Shown here: piece after piece, positions 25,501 through 38,400 of the stretch
How positions within the stretch are numbered: position 1 is the first letter of the stretch
Layout of the letters: the number at the start of each line of letters is the position of its first letter
DNA from: Angiostrongylus vasorum
Lineage: Eukaryota > Nematoda > Chromadorea > Rhabditida > Metastrongylidae
Direction of reading: 5' to 3'
Assembly (NCBI GenBank): GCA_018806985.1
Contig: JADANN010000174.1
Coordinates: 124,001-188,000, forward strand
DNA: 64,000 bases
Notes under the pieces: model-generated
Databases searched by the model: none
What the model saw: only the letters and a program-made list of their open reading frames with translations
What the model was told of the DNA's origin: nothing
Made by a program: the position numbers and the translations under genes

Positions 25501-28500
25501 TTCTACACAGCGGTTATCACAGGCGGCAAGCATTCGTTGCACCTGACTAATGTTTGATGTTACAAGAATGATGTCATCCGTGAGGTGAAGATGGTCTAAT
25601 CATCAACTATTGATTTTTGCTCCCATTTTGTTCCATCCCATTGTTCGCAAGACGTGCTTGAAAATGGCAATAAATAATTTTGGCGAGATGGTATCGCCTT
25701 ACCTAACCCCTCTTTCACGTAGACGTTAATACCGTTGTAGAATGGTGATATCCTGGTTGTGAAACTTTTGCACAGCTCATAAAGAATCCTTACATGCTAA
25801 GTAGGGACCCCCTGACTAACAAGGGATTCCATGACTGCTCCTATCTCAATTAAATCAAAGGCGTTCTGTAAATCGGTGAAAGTGAAACAGAGGGGGTCTT
25901 TTGTACTCTCGCGATACTTCATTGAGTCTTGTTGTCGTGTGAATGTTGCGCATCGTACTGAATCCTTTTGGAAACCGTACTTGCTCACATGGATGTCCTT
26001 CGTCCAGTGTCCTTCCTGTCAATCCTCTTTAGGAGGACTTGAGTGAAAAGTTTGTAGACAGTAAGCAGATTGGGCGATAGTTGCCGATATCGTAGAGGTC
26101 ACCGTTCTTCAACATTAGCACGGACTTGCTGGTCTTCCACTGACTACGAACCTTCCATTATGACAGTTAATGTGTAAAGAGTTGAGCCGGTGTTATGAGG
26201 GCTGGCAGAAGTTTCTTCAGCTGCTTAGATCTTATCCTATCCAGCTGGAGCTGGTGTTGTTCGATTCTTCGCTGACGAAATATCGTATCGGATTGGGGGA
26301 AAGGAGAACCGGTAGTACGCCATATCCACACTCTTTTTATCTCATATGAGGGCAGGAGGACGTGGCTATTGAATAGATCTGAGCAATAGTCGTAAATGAT
26401 TTTCTCCATTGCCTTTCTGGTCGCCGTAACTGTTTCATCTAGACGTCAGAGTGCGGTCGTCTTGGTTTTATAACTGGCGAAGCTTTGATAGACTTTGCGA
26501 ATGCTTTTCTTAGCCTCTGCACCTTCGACGATAACTGCTGAAATTCTCTCTTTAAGAACTTCTTTTATGTCCTGTCTGCATTGTTTTGCAAGTTCGGACG
26601 TGAGTTATCGGTTGTTCGTAGCTCGTAAGATTCCACGCTTACCTATCAATTAGAATGTTTTGGAGGCAGACGTCTGTTGATGAATTTTGAACTCTCAGCT
26701 TTCATAGCGCTAACGTGAAGATGTTGAGTGGTCCGATTGTATTCCTGGTCGACATTATTCAGAACGGCCCACTAATGAATTGAATAAATCCCAGTTTATG
26801 GCGATTTTTTGAAACTTCGCCTTTTGAATTTAGCTGCTTTCTCTCCTTTCCGCGAGGAACAGAATCTTGCACGAAGGAGGCTATAGTCTGATCCTGTGGA
26901 GAATTTTGGGACGATAGCGATATCGGCTGGGCACAACCTTCAATTTATTATGATGTGGTTTACTTTGTTATGGTACTCTCCATTGGGAGACTCCCACGTT
27001 GAGGGGCTTCTGGAATTGCTAGTTACTAAGGATGGTCTGGTTCGTTATGATAAACTCAGAGAACCGCCCACCGTTCTTGTTCCGTTCTAATCCGTGAGTC
27101 TCAACGTGACCTCCTTCAAACGTTCTTCTGGATCCATTCTTTCCATTAAATTGTCCAATGATGACCGTGAAGAATGTACGGTCTTCTCAGGAGAACTTCT
27201 CCAAGTCCACATAGAACGCTTCGACTTCTTCTTCGTCATAGTTTGATGTCGGTACGTAAACAACGAATATTCTCAAATCCAGTATGGATCCACATCTGTT
27301 TAGCCGTAAACGTTCGATTCGGGTTCTTAGTTGTTTGAATGTATTGTTCCTGCGCCGTCCCCCGCCGATTCCTCTATTGTCGCATGTTCAAAGGAACAGT
27401 TTTTCTCCGCTGTCATTAACGGCGTTGAATGTCGCGTCGTCTCGTCTCGGTCAATCCGGTGACGTCGTACCTTATCATTCCTGCTTGCATGAGCAAGTCT
27501 TCTATCGAGGACTCAGATGCAAGCGTGCGTGCATTGTAGGTACAGATCGTCACCTTAATCGTTTGCGATTTAGAAAGCGTAGGATGGCTCTGAGATTTTA
27601 GCAGCTTTTTCGTTCTCGCCCTTCCCAATACTGCCAATTCGGGAGCCGTTTTAGGGTCAGGGATATGAGGCCCACTTTTTTTCACCATGTTTAGCGTTTG
27701 ATACCCACATATAGGTTGGCAGCTGCTAACATGGGGACTGTGTATACCCATGGGTAGCTTGCCAGAGTCTCCCAGAGTAGACGGGGAGCCTATTTGTTTG
27801 CACATCGTGATTCCTAAACGCCTCTCCTATACTTCCTTGTTACCTTGATTGTGGCCGTTGCTCGAAATGCTACATTGAACACAATCCGCATAAACGAAAA
27901 CTCACCCACTCATACATGAGTGATACGTGATACACATACTTCCTTGTACACACAGAAGGTATGTGCCAACTCGAACACAGCAGGGACAGGGACTCCATCC
28001 ACTAGACCCCCATAAGGTCGCTTTCGGTCCGCGATTAACCCCCCTGTGCCACTTGGTTCTTCGCTACGTTGCGTCGCGATTAAGCGGCATGTGATCCCTC
28101 TGTGAGATAAATATTTAGTGGAAGCCGAAGTTATGACTACTGTTTCAATGGATGCTGTATTTTATAGTATTTCAAATTTGTGCTTAATATGATCCTTCTT
28201 GCTTCTAAAAAGGGGGAAATAGTTGAAGAACTATGGTTTGCAAATCCTTAACGAAACAAATGCTGTATTAATCAACTCGTATTGGCTTGCCTAGAAAACA
28301 AACTGCTGCTATATCGTTTCCTCAACATCAAAATGTTAAGCTGGTTTGAATCACGAACCTTCTGCGCTCAATTGATCCTTTCGGAATTTTCTTATTGCAG
28401 CTGTGGATTTCAGAATGCGGTTGGACGATCTACTTCAACGTGATCCCTTTTGGTGAGAAGCTCATCACCATCACCGGTCACAACCTCAACAAATCACAAA

Positions 28501-31500
28501 TCGACAAATTCCTCATCAGAATGAGTAGATACGATGGAGACGGTAGGTAAAAAATGTTTGTGTTATATCTTCACCTATGCTCAGTACGACTTTTGTGTCT
28601 ACACGACTATTCTTACGCTGGAATTATTAAGGGGAAAGTCTCCCATTTCTTGAACCAACAAAAGTAGTTCTGTGTGCAGCAGTTGTCGTTCATTCTTAGG
28701 TTTTCCGTGCGGGAAACCAAGTTGGAATTGAGAATGGCCAGACATTCAGAGTCATTTCTACGTGCTCAAGTTGCTCAATGATGTTCTTTTTTGAAATTTA
28801 CTTGAAGATCGCGACGTGAGCTAGGAGTGTTGTTTAATATGGTTTTAGTGAACAATGGTATATGCGATTATCCTTCCGAACCTAAACAGCGAGTCAAAGC
28901 TTGTTAGAATATAAGCCGGAAATGTACGATAACGACAGCAATAAATTTAGATTATGATGAAGCCACAACAGTGCTGCCGGTGAAGAAGACTTGGATGGTA
29001 ACGGAGGTGAGCATTCCTGATCGCCTTGAAATCGATAGTAGCACACTGTGAGATCGAATTGTGCAAGCTTCTAGCCTTCGATTTCATCGAGGAAAAGATT
29101 AAATCAGTTTAACTGTTGCTACCGGTCTTCTCTTATTTCATTATTTTTTAGTGAATTTTATGTCGCTCTATTTCTTTCTGATGCCTTGCTTTGTTGTATA
29201 GTTTCGATTTTGAATAGAAATTGTTGAAGGCGAAAAAATCATACTTGCGAAACCTATGGTAAGAGCATCTTTTAAACTATTTTCTCAGGGTTCAGTTTTT
29301 TATGAACGTACATATTTCGAAACTGGAATAAAGTAGCAATAATATCGTGAATGACTTTCCAGGGACCAGAAGAAGTCGACATTGATGATCAAGGAGTGGT
29401 TCGGTTAAAGAGGCAGGTGGACGACGACGACGAGCTGCCGTCTGCCTTCAATGTCAGTTGTGGTTTCTAATGACCTTGTCACTACTATCGTTTGTCTCTT
29501 GTTTCTTGTTATTTTGCCGGATTTTCTAGTCACAACCGATAAGAAAAGTATAAATTTTTGTCCTTGCCACTTTTCAAAGACTTTCTCACCTACTAAGTAA
29601 TGTTTACGTATTCTCGTTCCTGATGGCAAATGAGAAAGCAAAGCTTACATGCCTACTAAAGCTAGAAACGGCGCATAGCACAATGTTAGTGGTGCCGGTT
29701 ACTACGACCAACGCTCATCTAGTCCAGACAGTTGTTCGTCCCTCCTCGGGTCATTAGTGCCATTGAGTCTCATCCCTGCCGGGTCGAGAAAATAGTGCCA
29801 GACTTGTCTGCGAGCGGCCCTCTGCAGTGTACGTAAGAGCGCTATAGTATGGCTAACATGGGATTCCAGGGAGAATCGGGTGAACCAGCATTCAACGACA
29901 TTCGAAGACATATTATTATATTATGAATAACGAAGACAAAATTCCTCAACCAGAAGTTGAATTAACACAGTCCTAAGATATTCTTGGATGGTGGGTACGA
30001 AAAAACGAATTGAATGCAGTGGTTCTGGGATCTGCAGTCATGTCTTTAAGAAAGCAAAAAAAATGGTCCACATTTTAAAAATATTGTCCTAATAGGGTTA
30101 GTTGAAATGTGGTGACGTGACAGCTGAGTACCCTAATGGTCTGCTATGTGAAATTTGGTCAGAGGAAAATGCCTAAATCTAATGGAACAGTTGAAAATTT
30201 CCGCTTAGCTCACATGTCTAGCATTCTTCACAAATGAAATCCGTGATGAACTCAGTACATTCGGGAATTTCTGAAAAATGAGGTAGACTTATAGGAGTTC
30301 TGCATGTGTTCATGGGTTTTAAGCCTACTTAGTGAACTAGGAACTTTAAAAAAGACTGGAAAAATGTGAACTTAAGGTATATGAGACGTATGTCGAGCTA
30401 AACCAATTCACCTCGCCATACGACGCGCTCTGGATCATGCTCGTTCAGGTGTCTGCTGTTTTCCTCTGCTACCAGAGCAGCATGTTCGCGTGCAAGGTAA
30501 ACTTATGGTCGAGTTTTCGTCTTTAATGAAATGTCGGAATGTTGTCGGTAACGCATTAAACACCTCTTGTAGCAGAAAAACAATGTTCGTTTGCTTTTGA
30601 GTTCCTTGCTGAATAAAGATATTTCAGGATTCTATTAAATAGTGGTTTGATATGGTAGCATTTGTTATTTATGGTCATGGTAAATTACTGAACCATGGGT
30701 AACCGGGAAAGTAATTTACCCCTTTTTTTTAGAGTGCTTCTACTTCATTACATGGACGTACTCGGAAATAGCACACCTCTTTCCACACGGAAAATGAATC
30801 GTGCACGACTCCATACGAACCACGAAACCAGCAGAGATCCGTCTAGTAAACCCTTGTCGATATCGGACAGTAGGCAAAGGAATTCGGCAAACACATTAGG
30901 AGAGATGAGAAGCGAGTTCTTGTCTATGTGGTAGTCTCCACTGCTGAAATGCGGGAAGAAGATGCTGAGGGACCTGATAGCGAATGGGGCGATATTGTAA
31001 TGCTGGCTGCCTGTACTGGCAGACGAGTAGGCGCTAACGTTTTTGCTCATCGACATTAACAACAGGTGCAATTGTAACACTGTAGAAAGCGCCCATGTTT
31101 GTTCCCTCCATAAGAATGCTCGATTCTACATGGCTCCCCCAACAGCAGTATGCGCACGACCGGGATCTGGATCCATACTGCATTTGCAGAAAAGCAACAT
31201 CCGATTTCCATGCTTTCCGATCCCTAAAAAATTTCCTTCGGGGCGAGTTCTTCACGATTTGCCAGGATTTTTGAGCAGTTCTTTGATTCGAGCTACAGTT
31301 ATAGAAGTGAGAAGCAATGTCTCTGCGGACCGACTTGATCAATCGACATGGTGTTGCTCTTTTATTGAATTAAATCGTTTTGGAACAAATATACAGAATG
31401 AAATAATAATGTTAATATCAAGGAAAGGAAAAAACGTTGAATGTCGTATTGATTTTCTGTTCTGGCACTGCCTGGTAAAGACTGCAGCACATGATTGTAA

Positions 31501-32369
31501 GTTACCAGACTCAGATATATTAGCATTTATAAGCACGACGTCAACACCTTGTAGCTCTCCATTAACATTCTGCAGTCCTACATGAGCGCCCACCGAGCTA
31601 TTGAGCGAGATTTCGGCAAAACACTGGAAGTAAAGGTCCTCACATGAAAATATGATGCTGTTCTCGTAGTCTAAGTAAACGGTGCCCAATGGATAACTTC
31701 AGTGCGAAGCAGATATCAATGGAGACTTAATCAGTTAGGTCATTCGACGGCTAACGGGGTTAAAGACGACGAGGATGAATGTAGTAAACGAAGTAAGTAC
31801 TATGACGAGACGTAAATGAAGGAATATAGTGCACTATGAACAAACTTAATTAGGATGTCATCTTCCTGTAGTTTCTTTGACTTATGAAGATTTTAGCAGA
31901 TGAAAAATGAGAATGTACGCATTTTTTCCCCGATAAAGAAGCTCTAATGGTTAAGAAGCAAGATAAAAATGAATACGCTAGTTTCTAAATAAGTTAAGTA
32001 CACAGTGAAGTGAAGATCCGAATAAGGACTTACAGGTAAAGATGCAACGTCTGGGATTCGCACTGCCCATGGCACTGGCAGTGCCGACAACAGTGTTGGT
32101 GCTTTCGATCACCTGCACGTTCAGAGCGGCCGACTCCTGCCACCTCACCAACACACTCACCAAGGTCTGACTCTGGGCTTCAAGTTTGGAATGATCTTCT
32201 ATGCCCATTAAATGATCGAAAATATGATATTTTTGTACTATTTAAGAACTTTTCGACTTCACTGTGATGCTAGCCATCAATCTATTCGCAGTGAAGGGCA
32301 AAAAAAAATTTGCAAACCGCATGCACAACTGAAAGTGACGAACTTAGCTAAAAAGTATGTGGGAAGCGA

Positions 32370-32412
<43 letters not shown>

Positions 32413-35400
32413 CATGTGGTTTTTTGGTCCCGAAGAAAAATTATAATCATTGTACTTCGAGTCAGTGGCAATATGATCTGAAACTTCGCCGTTTGCACTC
32501 AGGAGCTGTTTTGGAAGTGTTTTTCCACACACTCCTCGTTAACGGTCTTCGTCTCTTCGCCACAAACGTGGATTTGGGTGAGTTGGTTCATCAGTCAGTG
32601 CTGGATCACTGTGTATTTGTGGACCCCTGAACATGAAAGGCTAGCCAAAAGTGAGAAGTGAGTTTTCTAGTACGTTTACGATAGCATGAATCAAATGCTG
32701 ATAAGCCATGCGTGCAACTTATCTACAAGCAGTATTTTTTTCGTGCAATTTAAGGCTTTTCGTCCTTCCTTACTTTGTTGGTGCCTTTGTCGATCAGTCG
32801 CTGGCATTCAATAGACGACGGGATGACAGAGCCAAGATCAGACCAGAGGTTTGAGCGCTTGAACCTTGCTTTCGTTACCCACTCTTTTTTAGAAAATGAC
32901 TAGTACAGAGCTTAAAGCGATAAGTACTATAGTAGAGTACTGCGACTATAATAGTTAGTTGAGTCTTCTCAATCACCATGCCCTATCCTCATCATCATTG
33001 GAGTCCATTATTCTAGGACCTAGAGTTTGATCAAGAAATCACCTCCCTAACGTATGAGACGGTTCCTGGAACTGGACATCGTGGACTTAGGCCACCTCCA
33101 TCGCTAAGCAGTTTGAGCAGTGGCAAGCTGGAAAACGGCTTGATGAAGTGCGTTGTTCAGTAGTGGTTCGTAGCCCAGAACAAGGGCCACGTGCTCGATG
33201 GCTAGAGGCTTTGTTGCAGGGATTCGGCAAGCAGCACGGACGCGATCACGAAGATTTACGCATGCGCAACGATGTGGCACGAGACACCACTTGAGATGAC
33301 GTGCATGCTGAAGAGCATCCTCCGCATGGATGAAGACCAGTGCGCTCGTCGCAATGCTCAGAAATACCTCAAGGTATTCGTTCGCATCGTTCATATTCCA
33401 TTTTTATAGGTTCTGAGCGCATAGCGCTTTAGGATTATCCGAGGGTGAGCACTAATCACAGAAGACGGTGGTTCAGAGCAAAAATCCGTTGGATTTACCC
33501 AGACTCAGCTAGCGTACTCTCCTAATTTTGTCACTTTTGAAATTTTTCTCGACTTTCGCTTTTTTCCCCTATTTTTTTCCTTGCACATAGCAACCAGTCA
33601 CAGAATGGGTATGCTAGGTGGTCATAAGTATTGCAGCTGGGTATTGCAGAAATTCGACATCCCATAATTTTTTTTGTTAATGATCCCAACAGCTCCTAAG
33701 AGCTTAACAATTTATGAAGAGGCCTGAAAAGTGTAAAGAGATGTTGTTTTATTCTACAAAGTCTAACTAAAGGTAAAGAAAACCGATACTACGTTGTGCA
33801 ACAACAGTTATGGACCACCTTTGCTTATCGTTTCTAATTCTTTGAAAGCCTTCAAAAAGGGGGGATAAATTCATTGCTTCTTTAGTTCATCTAGGACTAA
33901 CTAGCTTTCGAATCTCAGTGAGTGAGAGATCCAAGTGAGTTTTTTCATTGTATTCCTTCATTGATAAGCTAAGGGAATTTAAACAGGATTCGCTCTATCA
34001 TAACTTTATTCTTTCTGGAAAACTGTATCGAATGCATCTTAAACACGCCCAACCTTTAAATATAACAAAGCCATTCTTCCCCACAGGTGATCGATCCGGA
34101 TTACTACGAGTTTGAAGCACATATCTTCTTCGACGACGCGTTCGATGTTGACGAGTCCGGCGATGCAGCGCTTAATAAATTCGTGCGGCAGCTCATCGGT
34201 GTAGTCGATCAGGCAGCTAGGTTCGTGACGAAAACTCAGTTCACGTTGGACTTGATCTAGGTGTCTAAGATGTTTCTAGACATTTCCGACACAATTTGCA
34301 CTACTCAAGCAAATATGTCGTGCTGGCGATGTTCTTATTAGTGTCGAATCGAATGCTCTTGTAGAATGCTAGCTATTCTGGTGAACAAAGTACACTTCAG
34401 CGCAGTCCATCAGACACAGATGAGACTGAGACCGCCGAAAAAACTAAGCACGCCATACGGCGGTCGACTGCAATACATACTGCCAGGGAAAAAAACAGGC
34501 TAACTATTCATTTCAAAAAACAAAAATAAAATTCGACATCGAAAACGATGGAGCCAGGTGGGACAATTTATCCATTAAGTAGTCTAGTGCAATGTGATGA
34601 GAGAATTTCAGGTAATGTACCTTTATTATCTGCTGGGTTACAGACTCATGGCGAAGGTCGACGAGCAGTACAGAAAGGCTTGTTTTAGCTCTATTTCAAT
34701 TTTTCCCTCCAAGTCACATAATCAAAGAAACAAACTCTCCGCTGAAATTTTGCATCGATGCTCGTGACATTATGAAATAACTGCTATTGGCTTAGCGTGT
34801 CATCGTGGGTGATGAATGTCTTTGGGTGTTGAACTGTGACAGCATGGTGTGCAAACCATGCAGGCAAAGCAAAGACAGACTGCTGTCTCGTTAAGATAAA
34901 AGTTCGTGTGATACTCTTTTTTAAAATGCAGTTACAGGTTGTGGATGAGGTGTAAATTTTTTTCAACAAGGCTTCGAATATCCATCGCAGCTTTCCGAAT
35001 TATCTGGTCACATACACTAGTCCAACGCTAAGTAAAATAACCTATTAGATTAATTGCAGCCAAATTTTTTAGGAGGTAATTTCCGAGAACACGTTCATTC
35101 TGACACTTGATGGTGACGTTGATTTCACACCGCACTGTGTTCACCTCCTTGTTGATCTGATGAAGAAGAATCGGCGGCTCGGCGCTGCTTGCGGTCGAAT
35201 TCATCCTAGAGGATCCGGCATCATGGTACAATATCTATGTCGTTAACCTGGAAGTTTATTGTATCGAATCTACTAGGAAAGCATTTTTGAACTGTTTTGT
35301 ACAGAGCTAACGGGAAACTGTTGACTGCCCTTAAGAAAGAAGCAGAATATGGAAAAGTGCTCTGAAAAGTTGATCGATACTCGGACAAACTTTCATTGAA

Positions 35401-38400
35401 CCTGGGTGACAATAGTCACTAATTTTGCATAAGATTGAGTTGGTATAAAACTTTCATTCAACTAAGGTTTCGGCCTTTTCGCTTCCTTAGATCCGTATTG
35501 ATCCGAGTCCATGGTCTAAGCTGGTCGTTGCGGCGTTGTGAGTGTTCATGGTCTCATCGAGTCGAATTTAGTTGAGGAAGAACTGCTCGAGTAGTGAACG
35601 TCACTGAGCAGTACCGCTTTCGGAGTGAAGTTAGCCATTCTAGTGGTGCTCATTCCAATGTATTCGACTCGATGCGATAACGAACAACAACATCACGACG
35701 AAAACCAGCTGTGGAACATTGATTCGAGATCAACGCTGCTCTGCGGAAGGCGATGGCGCCGAAACGTTAAACATTGTGTTAGCTCATTCGTGTGGAGGAT
35801 TAGTGATTCTCAGAGCGTTTTAACGTCCCTACACAATGCAGTTCATCGATCGGATTTCGGTTTTGGTCAATACACACACCTTTCATCCATGCTGAGCACT
35901 AGGTTAAATCTAAAAAATACTAGAATCTAAAGCAAGAATTGGATCTACCCATTCGCCTTGCAGGTATGGTACCAGAAATTCGAATACGCAGTAGGTCACT
36001 GGCTCCAAAAGGCTACTGAACACATGATTGGCTGTGTGATGTGCTCGCCCGGTTGCTTCTCCTTATTTAGAAGTTATGCTCTGATGGACGACAATGTGAC
36101 CAGGAAGTGAGTACCATAGCGAGCAGTCTCGACGAATGTCATCAATCAAAGTCATTCCAGATATGCCTGCAAATCTGAAGAACCAATAGATTACATTCAG
36201 TACGATCAAGGCGAGGACAGATGGTTGTGTACACTTCTTCTACAAAGAGGCTACAGGGTGCAATAATGACGTCGAATTTGCAGCAGCGACATCAGTTCTA
36301 TTTTTTTCGGTTTTCTAAAAATTTAAAAAAAGTCACGGTGTTCTAGGAGTAATTCCTACATTTGATTTCGATATGCCACCAGTTCTGTGGTTATTTTATA
36401 CTGATTTACGCCTAAGATCTATGGCATTAGCGCTAGATCCTGTTGCCTTGAATTTTCCACCCTGGCAGATGTCAGTTGCAAGGTGATGCAGGAAGCGTAG
36501 TGAGGTGTAACAAGGCTGGAGAGCAAGAGTGTAAAGTCTGAGAACTGTCTGCTCCCGAATCAAGAAGACCTGTGTTGACGAATCATCCCATGTTTTTCAA
36601 TATATCAAGCTTTACAGTCGTCCATGTGTGCGTTTGTGTCTGTGCGTGGACGTGGGCATGTGTGCGTGTGTGTATGTGTATGTGTGTTTGCATGTGTGTA
36701 TAGCTGTAAATGCATATGTCAATGAGTTTGTCTACGTCTGTGTGTTTTCCAACCTCGCGTAATTCTAATAATAAGCAAAGGTATTGCTTCTAAACCGTCA
36801 AATTTCTGAATGTCATCGATATACGTCGATAGATTTATACCACATAAGCAGAACAGTTTCAGTTGAAGCCGCAGTACTGAAACGCCTCCTGAAATCGTTC
36901 GCTGAAGAAGTATGTAATCGTCCTGTGTGCTGCCAATACAAAAAAGTGACCCAAATAGAGGACAAAATAATGAGCAAAACTCCAAAGGATTCGCTATCTG
37001 AAGGATTTCCTCGAAAAGGGTCTATCTCCCATCGGACTCCCTCTACTAAAAAGAATATTTGGCGCCGTTTAACACGGATTTCGGCGGTGACGTACCAAGG
37101 ACATCGATTAGATTGTTAGACAGAAAAAGGTTGCAATAGTCTCTATGACGCTGCAATCTGTGAAACACTGTTTCTCACGGAGAAAGGATGCAAGCTGTAC
37201 ATGCTCTTGTTAATCAGCTGATACCAGGTTGAACGAAGCGGAGGCGACGCCTAATTTTGCGTCGTTAGGACTTGTTGGTTTTTCGACACTAAACCAGAGT
37301 TTTTCCATAACGAGAAGGGACATCCCCACGAAGGGAAGTAAATGTGACACCATGACTTTGCTATATCGCCTCATGGGTGAGAATGGTATGCATGTTATTA
37401 ATCTTCGTGTTAGTATGATCCTTCATTGACCACGTTGTTGCAAACATTTGGAAGTTTTTCGCAACATATGTTCAGTCTATTTCGAAATTGTTGTACCCGA
37501 ACATTCCAGAGCACCACCATGATTCATCATAGCAACTGGAATTGAAACAGCAGTCGATTAGCAGTCAAATTACCCCTCAGTGAACTTACTCGAGGAAAAA
37601 AGGTCCTCCTAGATTTCCAGGTTCAGAGTAGAGCTTTCCTTGGCCGACGCCACCACAACTTCCTTATTTTACAAGCGATCATTTGGTCTCAAGGATTACA
37701 GAAAAAGTGATCTATGCGTATAAATCAACCATCGGAAAGCGCATGACCCTATTTATACCGACAGCTTGGGCACTGTGTATGGGCGTATGAATTCATGAAC
37801 ACCGATTTCTAACTTTGAATATTTGATGTTTTTAAAATGTCTTTCGACATTTTTTTCCACTATATACTCACCTAATTTATTTTTTTCACGGTTCCGACTA
37901 AGACTTTTTCTTTCAACAGGGTAGAGTACTGTGCAGCATCGGATGCGCTAACTTTCGCTCCAGAAGGTTTCAACGAATTCTTCAACCAACGAAGACGATG
38001 GATTCCATCCACTATTGCGAACGTCATCGACCTCTTAAGAGACTACAAGAACGTTGTGCGTGTGAATGAAAGTATTTCTATATGGTGAGTACTAACGGAT
38101 AACAGTTGATTTCCACTGATAGATAGAAAAGGGTAAAACGCATCACTAGCGCTACTTTCGTGAAAAATTCGGAGTACGTACTTTTCCTTCGTAACTTAAA
38201 GCATTTAACTATTTTATTTCACTCGCTGTTAACCACTTCTGTAAATCACGCTGTGGCTTTAAATTGACTCACCAACGTATGTGATTTTGTAAGTAGAATT
38301 CCCCCTAGTAATGTTGTTGACCTAAAATAGAACCCTGATAGGAATCCATCGACCTCAAGGAACTCATGCCGTTCCACAGATAATTTTAAGGAGTATGATC

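Noticed and set aside
28401..28453. Alternative reading of chs exon 10 in another frame (ending before gtgaga)
   Set aside because: It would need phase 1 from exon 9 and gives the wrong phase for exon 11; the longer exon to 28,542 joins exon 11 cleanly.
31043..31585. The longest plus-strand ORF outside the recognised genes (180 codons)
   Set aside because: It lies in chs intron 13, has no recognisable domain, and its reverse strand is equally open. Treated as chance.
33104..33394. 96-codon minus-strand ORF
   Set aside because: Antisense shadow of chs exons 17-18 (GC-rich coding sequence).
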